NCBI RefSeq assembly: GCF_003815975.1
Contig: NZ_CP033932.1
Location: 1,240,001-1,304,000 of the forward strand
DNA from: Chryseobacterium bernardetii
GTDB taxonomy: Bacteria; Bacteroidota; Bacteroidia; Flavobacteriales; Weeksellaceae
Length of the DNA: 64,000 bases
Direction of reading: 5' to 3'
A program made the translations under genes and the position numbers. The notes beneath the pieces were generated by a model. It was not told where the DNA came from. It ran no database searches and saw only the letters and a program-made list of their open reading frames with translations. Below are positions 42,213-51,017 of this stretch, in pieces (position 1 is the first letter of the stretch; every line of letters starts with the position of its first letter).

Positions 42213-44762
42213 TTATTTTATGTTGACTAATACTTGTATTTTTCCAATCTCTTTTTGGTCATAATCCTGAAGAGCTTTTCCAATGACCTGTCCTATTTTC
42301 ACCTTTTTAATATTGGCTTTCATTGCAACACCTGCTTTGGATGAGGTTACCAGAAGGTCTCCTCTTCTTATTTTTCCGTTCTCAAGGCATACTTTGGTGG
42401 GAATTACACCTATGACTCCCATCGGAACTTTATTGGAAATATCAGTATCAATATGTTCTTCCGTAAGAAGAACACCAGGTTTTGTAGCATACACGCCCGC
42501 AACAAGGGTAGAATAAGGAGCTGAAGATTTTTCAACAGTTCTGTCTGCTTCTGTTGAGATAACAAGGATGTCCCCAGGCTCATATTCAGAAATTTTTCCA
42601 TTGACATCAAATGCTTCAGCAACGTCTGCACCGCTGTTTTGTGTACCTCCGTTGAAAAAACCTCTTCCTGCTTTGTTGATTCTCGCAACATTTGATCCCG
42701 CATTTTGTAAAATGGCAATATCTCCTGAAGAACCGGTATGGTTAATAGATAAAGCAGATCCTATGCCCGAATTGGTTACGAACAGTACCGGCTGGCTGTT
42801 ACTGGTATTGAAGTTGGAAAACCTGCCTGCTTTTCCTGTGCCGAAATTAGGAATCCAGCCAAAAATTGCATTACCTGTCCCATCTGCTGTGGCTTCCACT
42901 CCGTCTCCGCTTCCTCCTGCATTAGCTGTAATCCCATTTCCTGTTCCTTCGGATAAAGCTAATAATGCAGGTCCGTTGCCGGAGGGATTGCTGGAATAGA
43001 ACAGTCCTGCATATCCTCCTGTTCCTGAAGAAAGACCATAAACACCTGCCGTTCCGAAATTAGCAAACTGTGAATTGACTTCTCCTTTTACTGCAGCAGA
43101 GGTTCCGGTTGTTTTGTCAACCTTGAAATTTCCCGCAATGCCATTTCCTACAGTTTTTACTGTTACTACATCATTTGTATTGCTTTCGTTAAAAATTTCA
43201 AATCTGCCGGCTCTTCCGGTAGAAAAAGTGGGTACCCAGGCATATAAAGCATTTCCTGCACCATCAATATTGGTTTCCACTCCATTTCCGTCTTTTCCTG
43301 CATTGGCGGTAATAGCATTTCCATTTCCATCTGTGAGTGCAATTAAAGAGGCTCCGTTTCCGGAAGGATTGGACGCGTAGAATAATCCGGCACGTCCTCC
43401 TGTTCCTGAAGAAACCCCGAAGATGGCAGCAGCGCCAAAGTTTCCGAAAATAGTGTTTACTTCTCCTCTTACAGCAGCCCCAACACTATTGGTGTTATTG
43501 AGCAGAAAAGAAGCAGCATTTCCTTTCGTGTTATCGGGGATATTTCCATTTCCGTTAGAGGCCACTTCAAAAGTATTAGCATCAGTATTTGTATTATTGA
43601 AATTTTCAAATCTACCGGCACGTCCTGTACTGTTATTCAGTCCTACCTGTCCATAAACACCAATTCCTGTTCCTGCCGTACTGGTTGCTATAAATCCTCT
43701 TACACCGTATCCGCCCCCATCGTTTCGTCCTACTACAGCTCCGGCAATATCGCTGGTTGTTCTCCCAACCACTGCTTCACCGCCTCCGTTATTATCTCCC
43801 ACAACGCCCGCAGACGTTTGGGCACTTGTCATTCCGTGAATGGCAAAGCCACTTGCTGTGGAACTTCTTACTCCAGCACCATTTCCCGTTGTTGTAACAT
43901 TTACGGCGGTTCCGTTTCCTACAGTGGAAACACTAAGGGCATTATTGTTATTGGCATTATTGAATATTGAAATGCTCGCAGGAATTCCATTGTTGCTGGT
44001 TGCTGTAAGTCCTGTTCCTGTATTACTGTTGGCATAAACCCCGGTTCCGTTAGCGCTGGCGTTTCCATATACCCCCAAACCATTAGGGGTTACTCCGTAT
44101 ACGCCCCATCCGCTTCCGGCCTGGCTACCGTAAATACCTACACCAAGTCCTCCTGTCCCGTTGTTGATCCCTCGTACGGCAGAAGAAAACCCTCCTGGAG
44201 AAGTACTGGTAACAATTCCTCTCACCGCAGCAATATTGGGTGTTGTTGTATTGTTATTTCCTTCTAAAGAGGTTCCGTCTCCATCATTTGTTAATGAAAA
44301 TAGAGTAGAAGCATTATTTACAGTATTAGCATATGGAATGGTAAAGCTGCCTCCAACGCCTCCTGCAGATTTTGCATAAAAGGCATAGGGAACACTTAAT
44401 AATTGGCTGGTTCCTGCTATGGTATAGTTTGTTCCACCTGAAGGATCAGTTTCTGTTTTTAAATAATAGTTTCCCAAAGTCCAGTCAATAGAAGAAAATA
44501 CTCCTGATAATACCGTTCCTGTTCCTATTTCCAGACTAATAAGGCCGTTGGCGTTTGTATTTCCGGTAAGGCGCTCAGAGTAGACAAGTGTTCCTGCCGG
44601 GGATCCCTGTAATAAGCTTATCTTAATCGCGATCCCCTGATTGATGAGCAACTGTCCGGATCCGTTTCTTACAATTGCCTGATAACTCATTTTTTCAGGA
44701 GCCTGTGAAAGCCCCATAAAGAGGCCGGACAGAATCCAGAACATTAATAATATTTTTTTCAT
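42213..44762 (-). CDS. 849-residue secreted glycine/asparagine-rich repeat protein (tail-fibre-like surface protein)
   Basis: A large extracellular protein. Signal peptide MKKILLMFWILSGLFMGLSQ. Residues about 24-130 form a conserved Bacteroidota N-terminal domain (MSYQAIVRNGSGQLLINQGI, IKISLLQGSPAGTLVYSE, LLSVPYAFYAKSA). Residues 130-690 are a Gly/Asn/Thr-rich beta-solenoid-like stretch with repeats; three long units begin at about 381, 517 and 645 with RAGRFENFN-, RAGRFEIFN- and KAGRFSNFN-type sequence. The C-terminal 135 residues (SGADVAEAFDVNGKISEYEP, GDILVISTEADRTVEKSS, LVAGVYATKPGVLL, RRGDLLVTSSKAGVAMKA) resemble phage tail-spike/peptidase-G2-like C-terminal domains; that match is from memory and uncertain. 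There is no T9SS domain on this protein. It starts 5 bases after the T9SS-domain gene and is probably in one operon with it. Confidence 0.75.
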   Translation of the reverse strand: MKKILLMFWILSGLFMGLSQAPEKMSYQAIVRNGSGQLLINQGIAIKISLLQGSPAGTLVYSERLTGNTNANGLISLEIGTGTVLSGVFSSIDWTLGNYYLKTETDPSGGTNYTIAGTSQLLSVPYAFYAKSAGGVGGSFTIPYANTVNNASTLFSLTNDGDGTSLEGNNNTTTPNIAAVRGIVTSTSPGGFSSAVRGINNGTGGLGVGIYGSQAGSGWGVYGVTPNGLGVYGNASANGTGVYANSNTGTGLTATSNNGIPASISIFNNANNNNALSVSTVGNGTAVNVTTTGNGAGVRSSTASGFAIHGMTSAQTSAGVVGDNNGGGEAVVGRTTSDIAGAVVGRNDGGGYGVRGFIATSTAGTGIGVYGQVGLNNSTGRAGRFENFNNTNTDANTFEVASNGNGNIPDNTKGNAASFLLNNTNSVGAAVRGEVNTIFGNFGAAAIFGVSSGTGGRAGLFYASNPSGNGASLIALTDGNGNAITANAGKDGNGVETNIDGAGNALYAWVPTFSTGRAGRFEIFNESNTNDVVTVKTVGNGIAGNFKVDKTTGTSAAVKGEVNSQFANFGTAGVYGLSSGTGGYAGLFYSSNPSGNGPALLALSEGTGNGITANAGGSGDGVEATADGTGNAIFGWIPNFGTGKAGRFSNFNTSNSQPVLFVTNSGIGSALSINHTGSSGDIAILQNAGSNVARINKAGRGFFNGGTQNSGADVAEAFDVNGKISEYEPGDILVISTEADRTVEKSSAPYSTLVAGVYATKPGVLLTEEHIDTDISNKVPMGVIGVIPTKVCLENGKIRRGDLLVTSSKAGVAMKANIKKVKIGQVIGKALQDYDQKEIGKIQVLVNIK
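42693..43622 (-). repeat. Long internal repeats coding for 130-residue units
   Basis: The coding region for residues about 381-690 of the 849-residue protein holds three units of 128-136 codons. The segments (A/L)GLFY(A/S)SNPSGNG, (G/A)NA(I/L)(F/Y)(A/G)W(V/I)P and (R/K)AGRF recur in the same order in each. Confidence 0.65.
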
Positions 44763-44767
44763 GGTGA

Positions 44768-45247
44768 TTATTTTTTGATGATTTTAAAAGTTTTCAGATT
44801 TTCCCCGTGCTGATTAATTTTGATAATATACATAGCGGAAGGAATATCAGAGAAATTAAGCTCAGATTTTGGCTGTAAGATGAAATCTTTTCGGATTAAT
44901 TTGCCCTGGGCATCAAACAGCTGGTATTCTGCTCCTTTGAAATTGTTTGTCGTAAAATCCAGATATAGATAATCCTTGAAAGGGTTAGGGTAAAGTAAAA
45001 TATCTTTCAGATCCGATGTTACTTTTTCACGGGTGCTAAGTGTAGTGATTTCATAAGGCTGTTGAACACCTTCCAGAACCTGGTTTCCTGCTCCTTTATA
45101 AAAGTAAGCGGTCTGTCCGATACTATAAGAAACAGAGCCGTTACCCCCTGAAGCATACATTCCGGTTGCCAGAATTACAGATTGGGCTTTCAGGTATGAG
45201 GAGGAAAAGGCAAACAAGATGAGAGAATAAATAAAAGTTTTTTTCAT
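44768..45247 (-). CDS. Small T9SS type A sorting-domain protein
   Basis: A 159-residue exported protein. Signal peptide MKKTFIYSLILFAFSSSYLKA. A short N-terminal module has GNGSVSYSIGQTAYFYKGAG and LEGVQQPYEITTL, a pattern that recurs in surface proteins of Flavobacteria. The last 80 residues are a T9SS type A sorting domain: ILLYPNPFKDYLYLDFT, AEYQLFDAQGKLIRK, IPSAMYIIKI and a final LKTFKIIKK. It should be exported by the Por (type IX) system and attached at the surface. It is the first gene of a three-gene unit ahead of the 849-residue repeat protein; an assembly or display function for its neighbours is inferred from the order only. Confidence 0.82.
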   Translation of the reverse strand: MKKTFIYSLILFAFSSSYLKAQSVILATGMYASGGNGSVSYSIGQTAYFYKGAGNQVLEGVQQPYEITTLSTREKVTSDLKDILLYPNPFKDYLYLDFTTNNFKGAEYQLFDAQGKLIRKDFILQPKSELNFSDIPSAMYIIKINQHGENLKTFKIIKK

Positions 45248-45406
45248 GGATAGGGTTTTTAAAGTGATGAATTCAAGTTTGTCCCATTAGAAAATTGGGA
45301 AGACTAAATTACGACCTCTCATCACTTTGTGTCCGAAAAATAGACTAACGGCAGAAATAATCGACCAACGGCGTTTTGTGAATTATTATTAAAATTGAAC
45401 GGCTTT

Positions 45407-46114
45407 TTAAGGCTCAAAAAAAGACAGGTTATTTTTATAAGTTCTGCCAATAGGAAGTTTGATATGATGGATCAGCTCTATTTCATGACAGCTTTTTCCA
45501 CGGATGAGATGCTTCGGTACGGCATAGCTTCTATGTATTCTGACAAAAGAATCAAAAAAGTTTTTGTGCAGAAGGTTGCCCAGGTAATCAAGAATACAGT
45601 GTTTCCTTTCTAGGGTAACGATTCGGGTGTAATCTTTGAGGGCTTCCAGATAAAGAATGTCTGCTTTTCTGATCTGCGAAACATTACCGCTTTCTTTGAT
45701 ATTAATACATTCCTGTCCCAATATGGCATCATAACATTCACATTTTTCCTTTATTCTGAAAAACTCAAGCAATCTCTGCATAGAATAATGAAAACGTTCT
45801 GAAGTGAGAGGTTTTGTAATAAAATCCAGTGTATTGACTTCAAAAACACAGGCTGCCAACTCCGGATGGGAACTCACAAAAATGCAGGCAGGGATTTTAT
45901 GGGCTAACTTGCGGAATTCCAGTCCACTCATGCCTTTTAAATTGGTCTCGGTGATAAGAAGATCAATGGGAAGTTCGAGATAAGGAATTGCTTTTTCAGC
46001 CGAATCAAAAGAAGCGACAATTTCTATATTCTCATACTGTTTAATATAATGCTGAAGAACCAGCCTGTCCAGTTCATCATCATCAATAATCATACATTTA
46101 ATATGGGGAATCAT
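45407..46114 (-). CDS. Orphan LytTR-family response regulator with Glu at the phospho-acceptor site
   Basis: A 235-residue regulator. The receiver shows IIDDDELDRLVL (acidic pocket at 9-13), the loop CIFVSSHPEL and the Lys in FITKPLTSERF, but the position normally holding the phospho-acceptor Asp reads DLLITETNLKGMSG, so residue 56 is Glu (codon GAG at 45947-45949). Glu here often acts as a phosphomimetic. The LytTR domain (about 135-235) is intact: INIKESGNVSQIRKADILYL, EALKDYTRIVTLERKHCILD, SFVRIHRSYAVPK. No histidine kinase is adjacent, unlike the two other LytTR genes in the window. It lies 159 bases upstream of, and on the same strand as, the T9SS/repeat-protein cluster and may control it; that is inference. 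Confidence 0.85.
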   Translation of the reverse strand: MIPHIKCMIIDDDELDRLVLQHYIKQYENIEIVASFDSAEKAIPYLELPIDLLITETNLKGMSGLEFRKLAHKIPACIFVSSHPELAACVFEVNTLDFITKPLTSERFHYSMQRLLEFFRIKEKCECYDAILGQECINIKESGNVSQIRKADILYLEALKDYTRIVTLERKHCILDYLGNLLHKNFFDSFVRIHRSYAVPKHLIRGKSCHEIELIHHIKLPIGRTYKNNLSFFEP

Positions 46115-46307
46115 GATCTTCTGGATATAATTTTTAAGTTAAATGTTTAAAAATCAGAAAATTATTATATAAAGTTATTGATTTTTTGTAAAACAAAACG
46201 ATGCTCAACTTAAATTTATATTAAAAAATGTTATTAACTACAAATTGATTTTGTTTTTTTTCCGAAAAATATTATCTTGTAAAAATCATAAATACAGATA
46301 GAACTTA

Positions 46308-47531
46308 ATGTTAGAAAAGAAAGAACATAATTATGAAAAGGTGGTTTTGGTAGGATTAATTACCAAAGACCAGGATGAGGAGAAGTTAACAGAATATATG
46401 GACGAACTGGAGTTTCTTGCTTATACGGCAGGAGCAACAGTTGACAGAAGATTTACCCAAAAAATGTCCCAGCCGGATTCCAAAACATTTGTAGGAAGCG
46501 GAAAAGCATTGGAGATTAAAGAATATGTAAAGGAGAATGAAATAGGAACCGTAATTTTTGATGATGAACTGTCTCCTTCCCAGCTGAAAAACCTGGAAAG
46601 AGAAATGGAAGTTAAGATTCTGGACCGTACCAATCTGATCCTTGATATTTTTGCCCAGAGAGCACAGACTTCTTATGCAAGAACTCAGGTGGAATTAGCA
46701 CAATACCAATATCTTTTACCCCGTTTGACAAGAATGTGGACCCACTTGGAACGTCAGAAAGGAGGTATCGGAATGAGAGGTCCCGGGGAAACAGAGATTG
46801 AAACTGACCGTCGTATCATTCGTGACAGGATTACTTTACTGAAAGACAAACTAAAGACCATAGATAAGCAAATGGCGACTCAGCGTAATAACCGCGGAAA
46901 AGTTGTTCGTGCAGCGCTAGTAGGATACACGAACGTGGGGAAATCCACTTTGATGAATGCCCTTTCCAAATCTGAAGTTTTTGCTGAAAATAAACTGTTT
47001 GCAACCCTTGATACCACGGTAAGAAAAGTAGTGATCGGAAACCTTCCGTTCCTGCTTACTGATACCGTAGGATTTATCAGGAAATTACCAACTCAGCTGG
47101 TAGAATCTTTTAAATCTACATTAGATGAGGTGAGAGAAGCAGATCTCCTGATTCACGTAGTTGATATTTCACATGAAAGCTTTGAAGATCATATTGCTTC
47201 TGTTAATGAAATTCTACAGGAAATTGACGCACACAGAAAGCCGATGATTATGATCTTTAATAAGATTGATGATTTCAGCTATGAGAAGAAGGATGAAGAT
47301 GATTTAACTCCTTCAACACGCAAAAATATATCTCTGGATGAATGGAAAAAAACCTGGATGGCCAAATCAAAGTATCCAACTGTTTTCATTTCTGCTTTAA
47401 CGAAGGAAAACTTCCCGGAAATGAAAAAGATGATCTATGATGAGGTAATGAAGATCCATATTTCCAGATTCCCATACAATGATTTCCTTTTCGAATACTT
47501 TGATGACGAAGAGGAAGAAAACAACAATTAA
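46308..47531 (+). CDS. hflX: GTPase HflX
   Basis: A 407-residue ribosome-associated GTPase that splits stalled or stressed ribosomes. The N-terminal HflX domain has KVVLVGLITKDQDEEKLTEY, LEFLAYTAGATVDRRF and the signature FVGSGKALEIKEY, then the Gly-rich linker GGIGMRGPGETEIETDRR. The G domain has G1 VGYTNVGKSTLMNAL (about 205-218), G2/switch DTTVRKVVIG, G3 LTDTVGFIRKLPTQLVESF and G4 FNKID. The acidic C-terminus (FDDEEEENNN) is common. The stop overlaps the next start by 1 base (TAATG), indicating coupled translation. Regulation is not apparent from the upstream AT-rich 190 bases. Confidence 0.94.
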   Translation: MLEKKEHNYEKVVLVGLITKDQDEEKLTEYMDELEFLAYTAGATVDRRFTQKMSQPDSKTFVGSGKALEIKEYVKENEIGTVIFDDELSPSQLKNLEREMEVKILDRTNLILDIFAQRAQTSYARTQVELAQYQYLLPRLTRMWTHLERQKGGIGMRGPGETEIETDRRIIRDRITLLKDKLKTIDKQMATQRNNRGKVVRAALVGYTNVGKSTLMNALSKSEVFAENKLFATLDTTVRKVVIGNLPFLLTDTVGFIRKLPTQLVESFKSTLDEVREADLLIHVVDISHESFEDHIASVNEILQEIDAHRKPMIMIFNKIDDFSYEKKDEDDLTPSTRKNISLDEWKKTWMAKSKYPTVFISALTKENFPEMKKMIYDEVMKIHISRFPYNDFLFEYFDDEEEENNN

Positions 47532-48160
47532 TGAAATATCATTTTTTCCTTTTATTCATTATGTTTTCGGTTTTTGGGTTCAGCCAGAAGTCGAAAATAG
47601 ATTTTAAAGCCATTGAAAAGAGCTTCAAAAGTTCTGATTCTCCTTACAATTACGATAAACTTCTTTTCAAATACAAAGGATACCCGAAATCTCTGGACAG
47701 CATAGAAGCACAGTATCTTTACTATGGGAGGAACTTCAGGGAAGATAGAATAACCACATTAGATGAAGGTTTCAAGAGTCTGGCGGAAGCTTTTAAGGAA
47801 AACAGGTTCGAAGACTGTGTTAAGCTGGGAAAGGTTCTGTACGATAAAGATCCTACAAACCTTGATATCCTGCTTATCCTGCTCAGAGCCTATGACTCTT
47901 TAAAAGATGGAAATAATTTTATGCATCATCTGAGCCAGTTTCGTGCACTGGCCGATGGAATAAAAAGCTCCGGAGACGGAAAATCTGAAAAAACGGCTTA
48001 TCTCGTCAATTCGGTGGGAGATGAGTACATTCTGCTGAATATTCTGAATATAGGAAATAATTATACCAGAGGCTCAAAGCCTTCGAAGGACGGCATGGTT
48101 GATACCTGGGAAAAAGGAGATCAGAAAATATACATCAAGGTCCTTTACTTAGACTTATAA
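47531..48160 (+). CDS. DUF4919-family secreted protein
   Basis: A 209-residue exported protein with signal peptide MKYHFFLLFIMFSVFGFSQ. The mature part matches DUF4919 by overall pattern: IDFKAIEKSFKSSDSPYNYD, LLFKYKGYPKSLDSIEAQYL, YYGRNFREDRITTLDEGF, then a helical TPR-like central part (AEAFKENRFEDCVKLGKVLY, PTNLDILLILLRAYDSLKD) and the ending QKIYIKVLYLDL. It begins on the last base of the hflX stop. Function unknown; a periplasmic scaffold-like helical fold is plausible. Confidence 0.8.
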   Translation: MKYHFFLLFIMFSVFGFSQKSKIDFKAIEKSFKSSDSPYNYDKLLFKYKGYPKSLDSIEAQYLYYGRNFREDRITTLDEGFKSLAEAFKENRFEDCVKLGKVLYDKDPTNLDILLILLRAYDSLKDGNNFMHHLSQFRALADGIKSSGDGKSEKTAYLVNSVGDEYILLNILNIGNNYTRGSKPSKDGMVDTWEKGDQKIYIKVLYLDL

Positions 48161-48184
48161 ATTAATTCAAAAAAAGAACACTTA

Positions 48185-49465
48185 GTGGAATTATATTATT
48201 CATTTTCAGCATTAATCGTATTAGCATCCATATTTGCCTATCTTAATTACAGATTTCTAAAACTTCCAAGTACGATTGGGATCATGGTGATTGCCATTGT
48301 GGTTTCCATTTTTCTGGTAATGTTTGGAGAAACGGTACTTCCGAGAACTTTTGGACATCTTCATAACCTGATGAACAGTATCGATTTTACAGAGGTGCTG
48401 ATGGGAGCAATGCTTAATTTCCTTCTTTTTGCGGGAGGAATTCATATTAATATTAATGATCTTAAAGAACAGTTCCGGCCTGTGCTCATATTTTCCACAG
48501 CAGGAGTTGTAATTTCCACTTTCGTAGTAGGCTTTGGAATGTTTTATTTGCTTCCATATGTAGGAGTTAAACTTCCGTTTATTTACTGTCTTGTTTTTGG
48601 AGCATTGATTTCTCCTACCGATCCGGTGGCGGTTCTGAGTGTCCTGAAGCAGGCGAACGTTTCTAAGTCATTAGAGACAAAAGTAGCAGGAGAATCTCTT
48701 TTTAACGATGGTATGGCGGTTGTGGTGTTTACAGTAGTATTACAGCTTGCCGTTGGAAAGGAAGTGGATCTTGGAGTAGAAAATATTGGATTGCTGCTGC
48801 TTCATGAAGCCGGTGGAGGGCTTTTGCTGGGCGTTTTACTAGGTTGGGTGACTTCCAGGTTAATGCGTGAAGTAGATGATTATATTATTTCCGTACTGGT
48901 AACGCTTTCTGTGGTGATGGGCGGCTACCTGATTGCAAGGCAAATGCATATTTCAGGACCATTAACGATGGTTGCTGCAGGATTATTCATGGGAAATTTT
49001 AACCGAAACTTCAAAATGAAATCTGTAACCCAGGACTATCTTATTAAATTCTGGGAGCTGATTGACGAGATCCTGAACGCCGTTTTATTCTTATTCATCG
49101 GGTTTGAGCTTTTAATGATTAAAGACCTGAAGCATTTCATGATTCCTGGATTAGTAGCCATTTTAGTAGTTTTATTGGCAAGATTTATCTCTATCTGGGG
49201 CCCCACAAAGTTTACTTCTCTCAGACGAAGTTTCAGCCCGCAAACCGTTAAAGTATTGGTTTGGGGAGGAATCCGCGGTGGTGTTTCCATTGCATTGGCG
49301 ATGTCTATTCCTAAAAGTGAGTATAGTGAAACAATCTTAAGTATTACGTATTGTGTAGTAGTATTTTCTATTATTGTTCAGGGACTTACCATAGCGAAAG
49401 TTGCCAATCCTAAACAAATTGTAAAGGAAGAAGAAGAAACTAATGTTGTAGAGCATAAAGCTTAA
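48185..49465 (+). CDS. Na+/H+ antiporter, CPA1 family
   Basis: A 426-residue inner-membrane antiporter with about 12 TM helices. Start codon is GTG at 48185 giving MELYYSFSALIVLASIFAYL; no ATG in frame fits. The core has FGALISPTDPVAVLSVLKQA (the ion-binding T-D-P motif), VAGESLFNDGMAVVVFTVVL (the N-D motif of CPA1 exchangers), and late VLVWGGIRGGVSIALAMSIP, a typical CPA1 Arg-containing helix. A short cytoplasmic acidic tail follows. It should exchange Na+ or K+ for H+ in pH/salt homeostasis. It follows the DUF4919 gene by 24 bases, so transcription with hflX is possible. Confidence 0.92.
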   Translation: MELYYSFSALIVLASIFAYLNYRFLKLPSTIGIMVIAIVVSIFLVMFGETVLPRTFGHLHNLMNSIDFTEVLMGAMLNFLLFAGGIHININDLKEQFRPVLIFSTAGVVISTFVVGFGMFYLLPYVGVKLPFIYCLVFGALISPTDPVAVLSVLKQANVSKSLETKVAGESLFNDGMAVVVFTVVLQLAVGKEVDLGVENIGLLLLHEAGGGLLLGVLLGWVTSRLMREVDDYIISVLVTLSVVMGGYLIARQMHISGPLTMVAAGLFMGNFNRNFKMKSVTQDYLIKFWELIDEILNAVLFLFIGFELLMIKDLKHFMIPGLVAILVVLLARFISIWGPTKFTSLRRSFSPQTVKVLVWGGIRGGVSIALAMSIPKSEYSETILSITYCVVVFSIIVQGLTIAKVANPKQIVKEEEETNVVEHKA

Positions 49466-49484
49466 GTTTAAAGCCAAATGATCC

Positions 49485-50207
49485 ATGGGTAGAGGTATTG
49501 TTAAAGAAATACAGGAAGCTCTTGCGGTGTTATCCATTCCTGAAAAAGCAGAATTTTTTCCAAGGTTTTTCAAAACAGGAAAAGGTGAATACGGCGAAGG
49601 AGATCTGTTCCTAGGCGTTACGGTTCCGGATCAGAGGTCTGTTGCTAAAGAATATTACTCAAAAATCAATCTAAAAGAATTAAGTGAATTACTTTCTTCG
49701 AAATACCATGAACATAGGCTTACCGCTCTTTTTATGCTGATTTCGAAGTTTGAAAAAACAAAAGATATAATGGTAAAGGATGAGATCATAGAATTTTATC
49801 TTAACCACCTGCAATATGTTAACAACTGGGACCTGGTAGATTCCAGTTGTTATAAAATCCTTGGCAGATATGCTTATGAAAACAGGAAAGAAAACCTGTT
49901 AAGAGATCTTTCTGAAGCGGAAGAAATGTGGCATAAAAGAATTGCTGTGGTGGGAACTATGCACTACATCAAAAAAGGCTCCTTCGATCTTACCAAAGAA
50001 TTTGTAACCAGAAATTTGAAGCATCCCCACGATTTAATGCACAAAGCGAATGGCTGGCTGCTGCGTGAAATGGGAAATAAAAATGAGCAGGAACTCATCG
50101 GGTACCTGAATCAGTATTATAAAGAAATGCCTAGAACCTGCCTGCGTTATGCTATTGAAAAACTGGACGAGGATCTCCGGCAGGATTATCTGAGAGGTCA
50201 TATTTAA
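49485..50207 (+). CDS. DNA alkylation repair protein, AlkD-like HEAT-repeat glycosylase
   Basis: A 240-residue protein of the AlkC/AlkD family, which excises alkylated purines using HEAT-like repeats that wrap DNA. The segments EKAEFFPRFFKTGKGEYGEGD, FLGVTVPDQRSVAKEYYSKI (G-V-x-V-P-x-x-R), LTALFMLISKFEKTKD, NHLQYVNNWDLVDSS (W-D-x-x-D at the active site), MWHKRIAVVGTMHYIKKG and MHKANGWLLREMG follow the AlkD pattern; the NWDLVD Asp is the usual catalytic residue. It lies 20 bases downstream of the Na+/H+ antiporter gene on the same strand. No Ada-type regulator is nearby. Confident on family, less so on exact substrate. Confidence 0.9.
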   Translation: MGRGIVKEIQEALAVLSIPEKAEFFPRFFKTGKGEYGEGDLFLGVTVPDQRSVAKEYYSKINLKELSELLSSKYHEHRLTALFMLISKFEKTKDIMVKDEIIEFYLNHLQYVNNWDLVDSSCYKILGRYAYENRKENLLRDLSEAEEMWHKRIAVVGTMHYIKKGSFDLTKEFVTRNLKHPHDLMHKANGWLLREMGNKNEQELIGYLNQYYKEMPRTCLRYAIEKLDEDLRQDYLRGHI

Positions 50208-50307
50208 AAAAGAATAAAAATCAGAGTTACGATTCAAAAAAGTACCGGAAAACGGCTATTTATGCTCAAAAAGTCAAATATTGTAAGTATTTAAGGCTGG
50301 AATTGAG

Positions 50308-50315
50308 TAATTTTG
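50308..50315 (+). promoter_or_regulatory. -7 element of the envelope operon
   Basis: TAATTTTG matches TAnnTTTG and sits 18 bases before the ATG at 50333. A TTG at 50281-50283 is 24 bases upstream, slightly beyond the usual spacing. Confidence 0.45.
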
Positions 50316-50332
50316 TGGTTTTAAATCCAATC

Positions 50333-51001
50333 ATGAAAAAAATTCTCAGATCATTTCTTCTGCTTTTCCCTTTGCTATTTCTTACAAGTTGTTTTGATAT
50401 TCTTGATAAAGTGAATATAAAGGCTGACGGTACCGGTGAATATACTATTATTCTTAATGCCAGTAAAAGCAAAACAAGGCTGGCATCAATCTCCAAGATG
50501 GAAACTATTAACGGAAAAAAAGTCCCTAAGAAGGCCGAAATTGAAAGCAAGATCAACGAAGCCGCAAAAATTTTTAAAGGCACTCCCGGAATCAGCAACG
50601 TGAAAACATCTGTTGATCTTGACAATTATATCATCAGGCTGAGCTGTAATTTCAAAAAAATTGAAAACATCAATGCAGGTCTGGAAAAACTGAAAGCTCA
50701 GAAAATATTAGGGAAAATGGTTCCAACACAGGTTTACAGCCATAATCTTGAGAAAAAAATGTTGACAAGGAATAAGGTCAGAACCTTCAAAGAAGATTAT
50801 GATAAGATGAGCAAGGCAGATAAGGAAATTTTTAATGATGCACGATATACTTCCATTATGCAGTTCGAAAATGCTGTAAAATCACAAACCAATAATACTT
50901 ATGTGCTTTCTCCCAACAAAAAAGCGCTTAAGATGGAGGCTGATATCCTGGATCTTATCCTTCAGAAAAAACAAATACAAAACACGATTCTTTTTCAATA
51001 A
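50333..51001 (+). CDS. Uncharacterised lipoprotein, first gene of an envelope operon
   Basis: A 222-residue lipoprotein: MKKILRSFLLLFPLLFLTSC gives lipobox Cys20. It has no family I recognise. The mature part starts with a strand-rich segment (VNIKADGTGEYTIILNASKS) of the kind seen in DUF-type lipoproteins with an ubiquitin/GRIP-like fold, followed by SKMETINGKKVPKKAEIESK and helices (INAGLEKLKAQKILGKMVPT) and a charged region. The ATG at 50333 is chosen; in the same frame an upstream TTG would not start with a signal peptide. A -7 element precedes it. The next gene starts 16 bases after its stop, and its neighbours are two paralogous proteins. Confidence 0.7.
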   Translation: MKKILRSFLLLFPLLFLTSCFDILDKVNIKADGTGEYTIILNASKSKTRLASISKMETINGKKVPKKAEIESKINEAAKIFKGTPGISNVKTSVDLDNYIIRLSCNFKKIENINAGLEKLKAQKILGKMVPTQVYSHNLEKKMLTRNKVRTFKEDYDKMSKADKEIFNDARYTSIMQFENAVKSQTNNTYVLSPNKKALKMEADILDLILQKKQIQNTILFQ

Positions 51002-51017
51002 TTTCTAAACTATAGGC

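Noticed and set aside
42568..44379. Several Pro/Ala/Leu-rich plus-strand ORFs
   Set aside because: They are the complement of the Gly/Asn/Thr repeats of the 849-residue gene; the repeated composition produces long open frames by chance.
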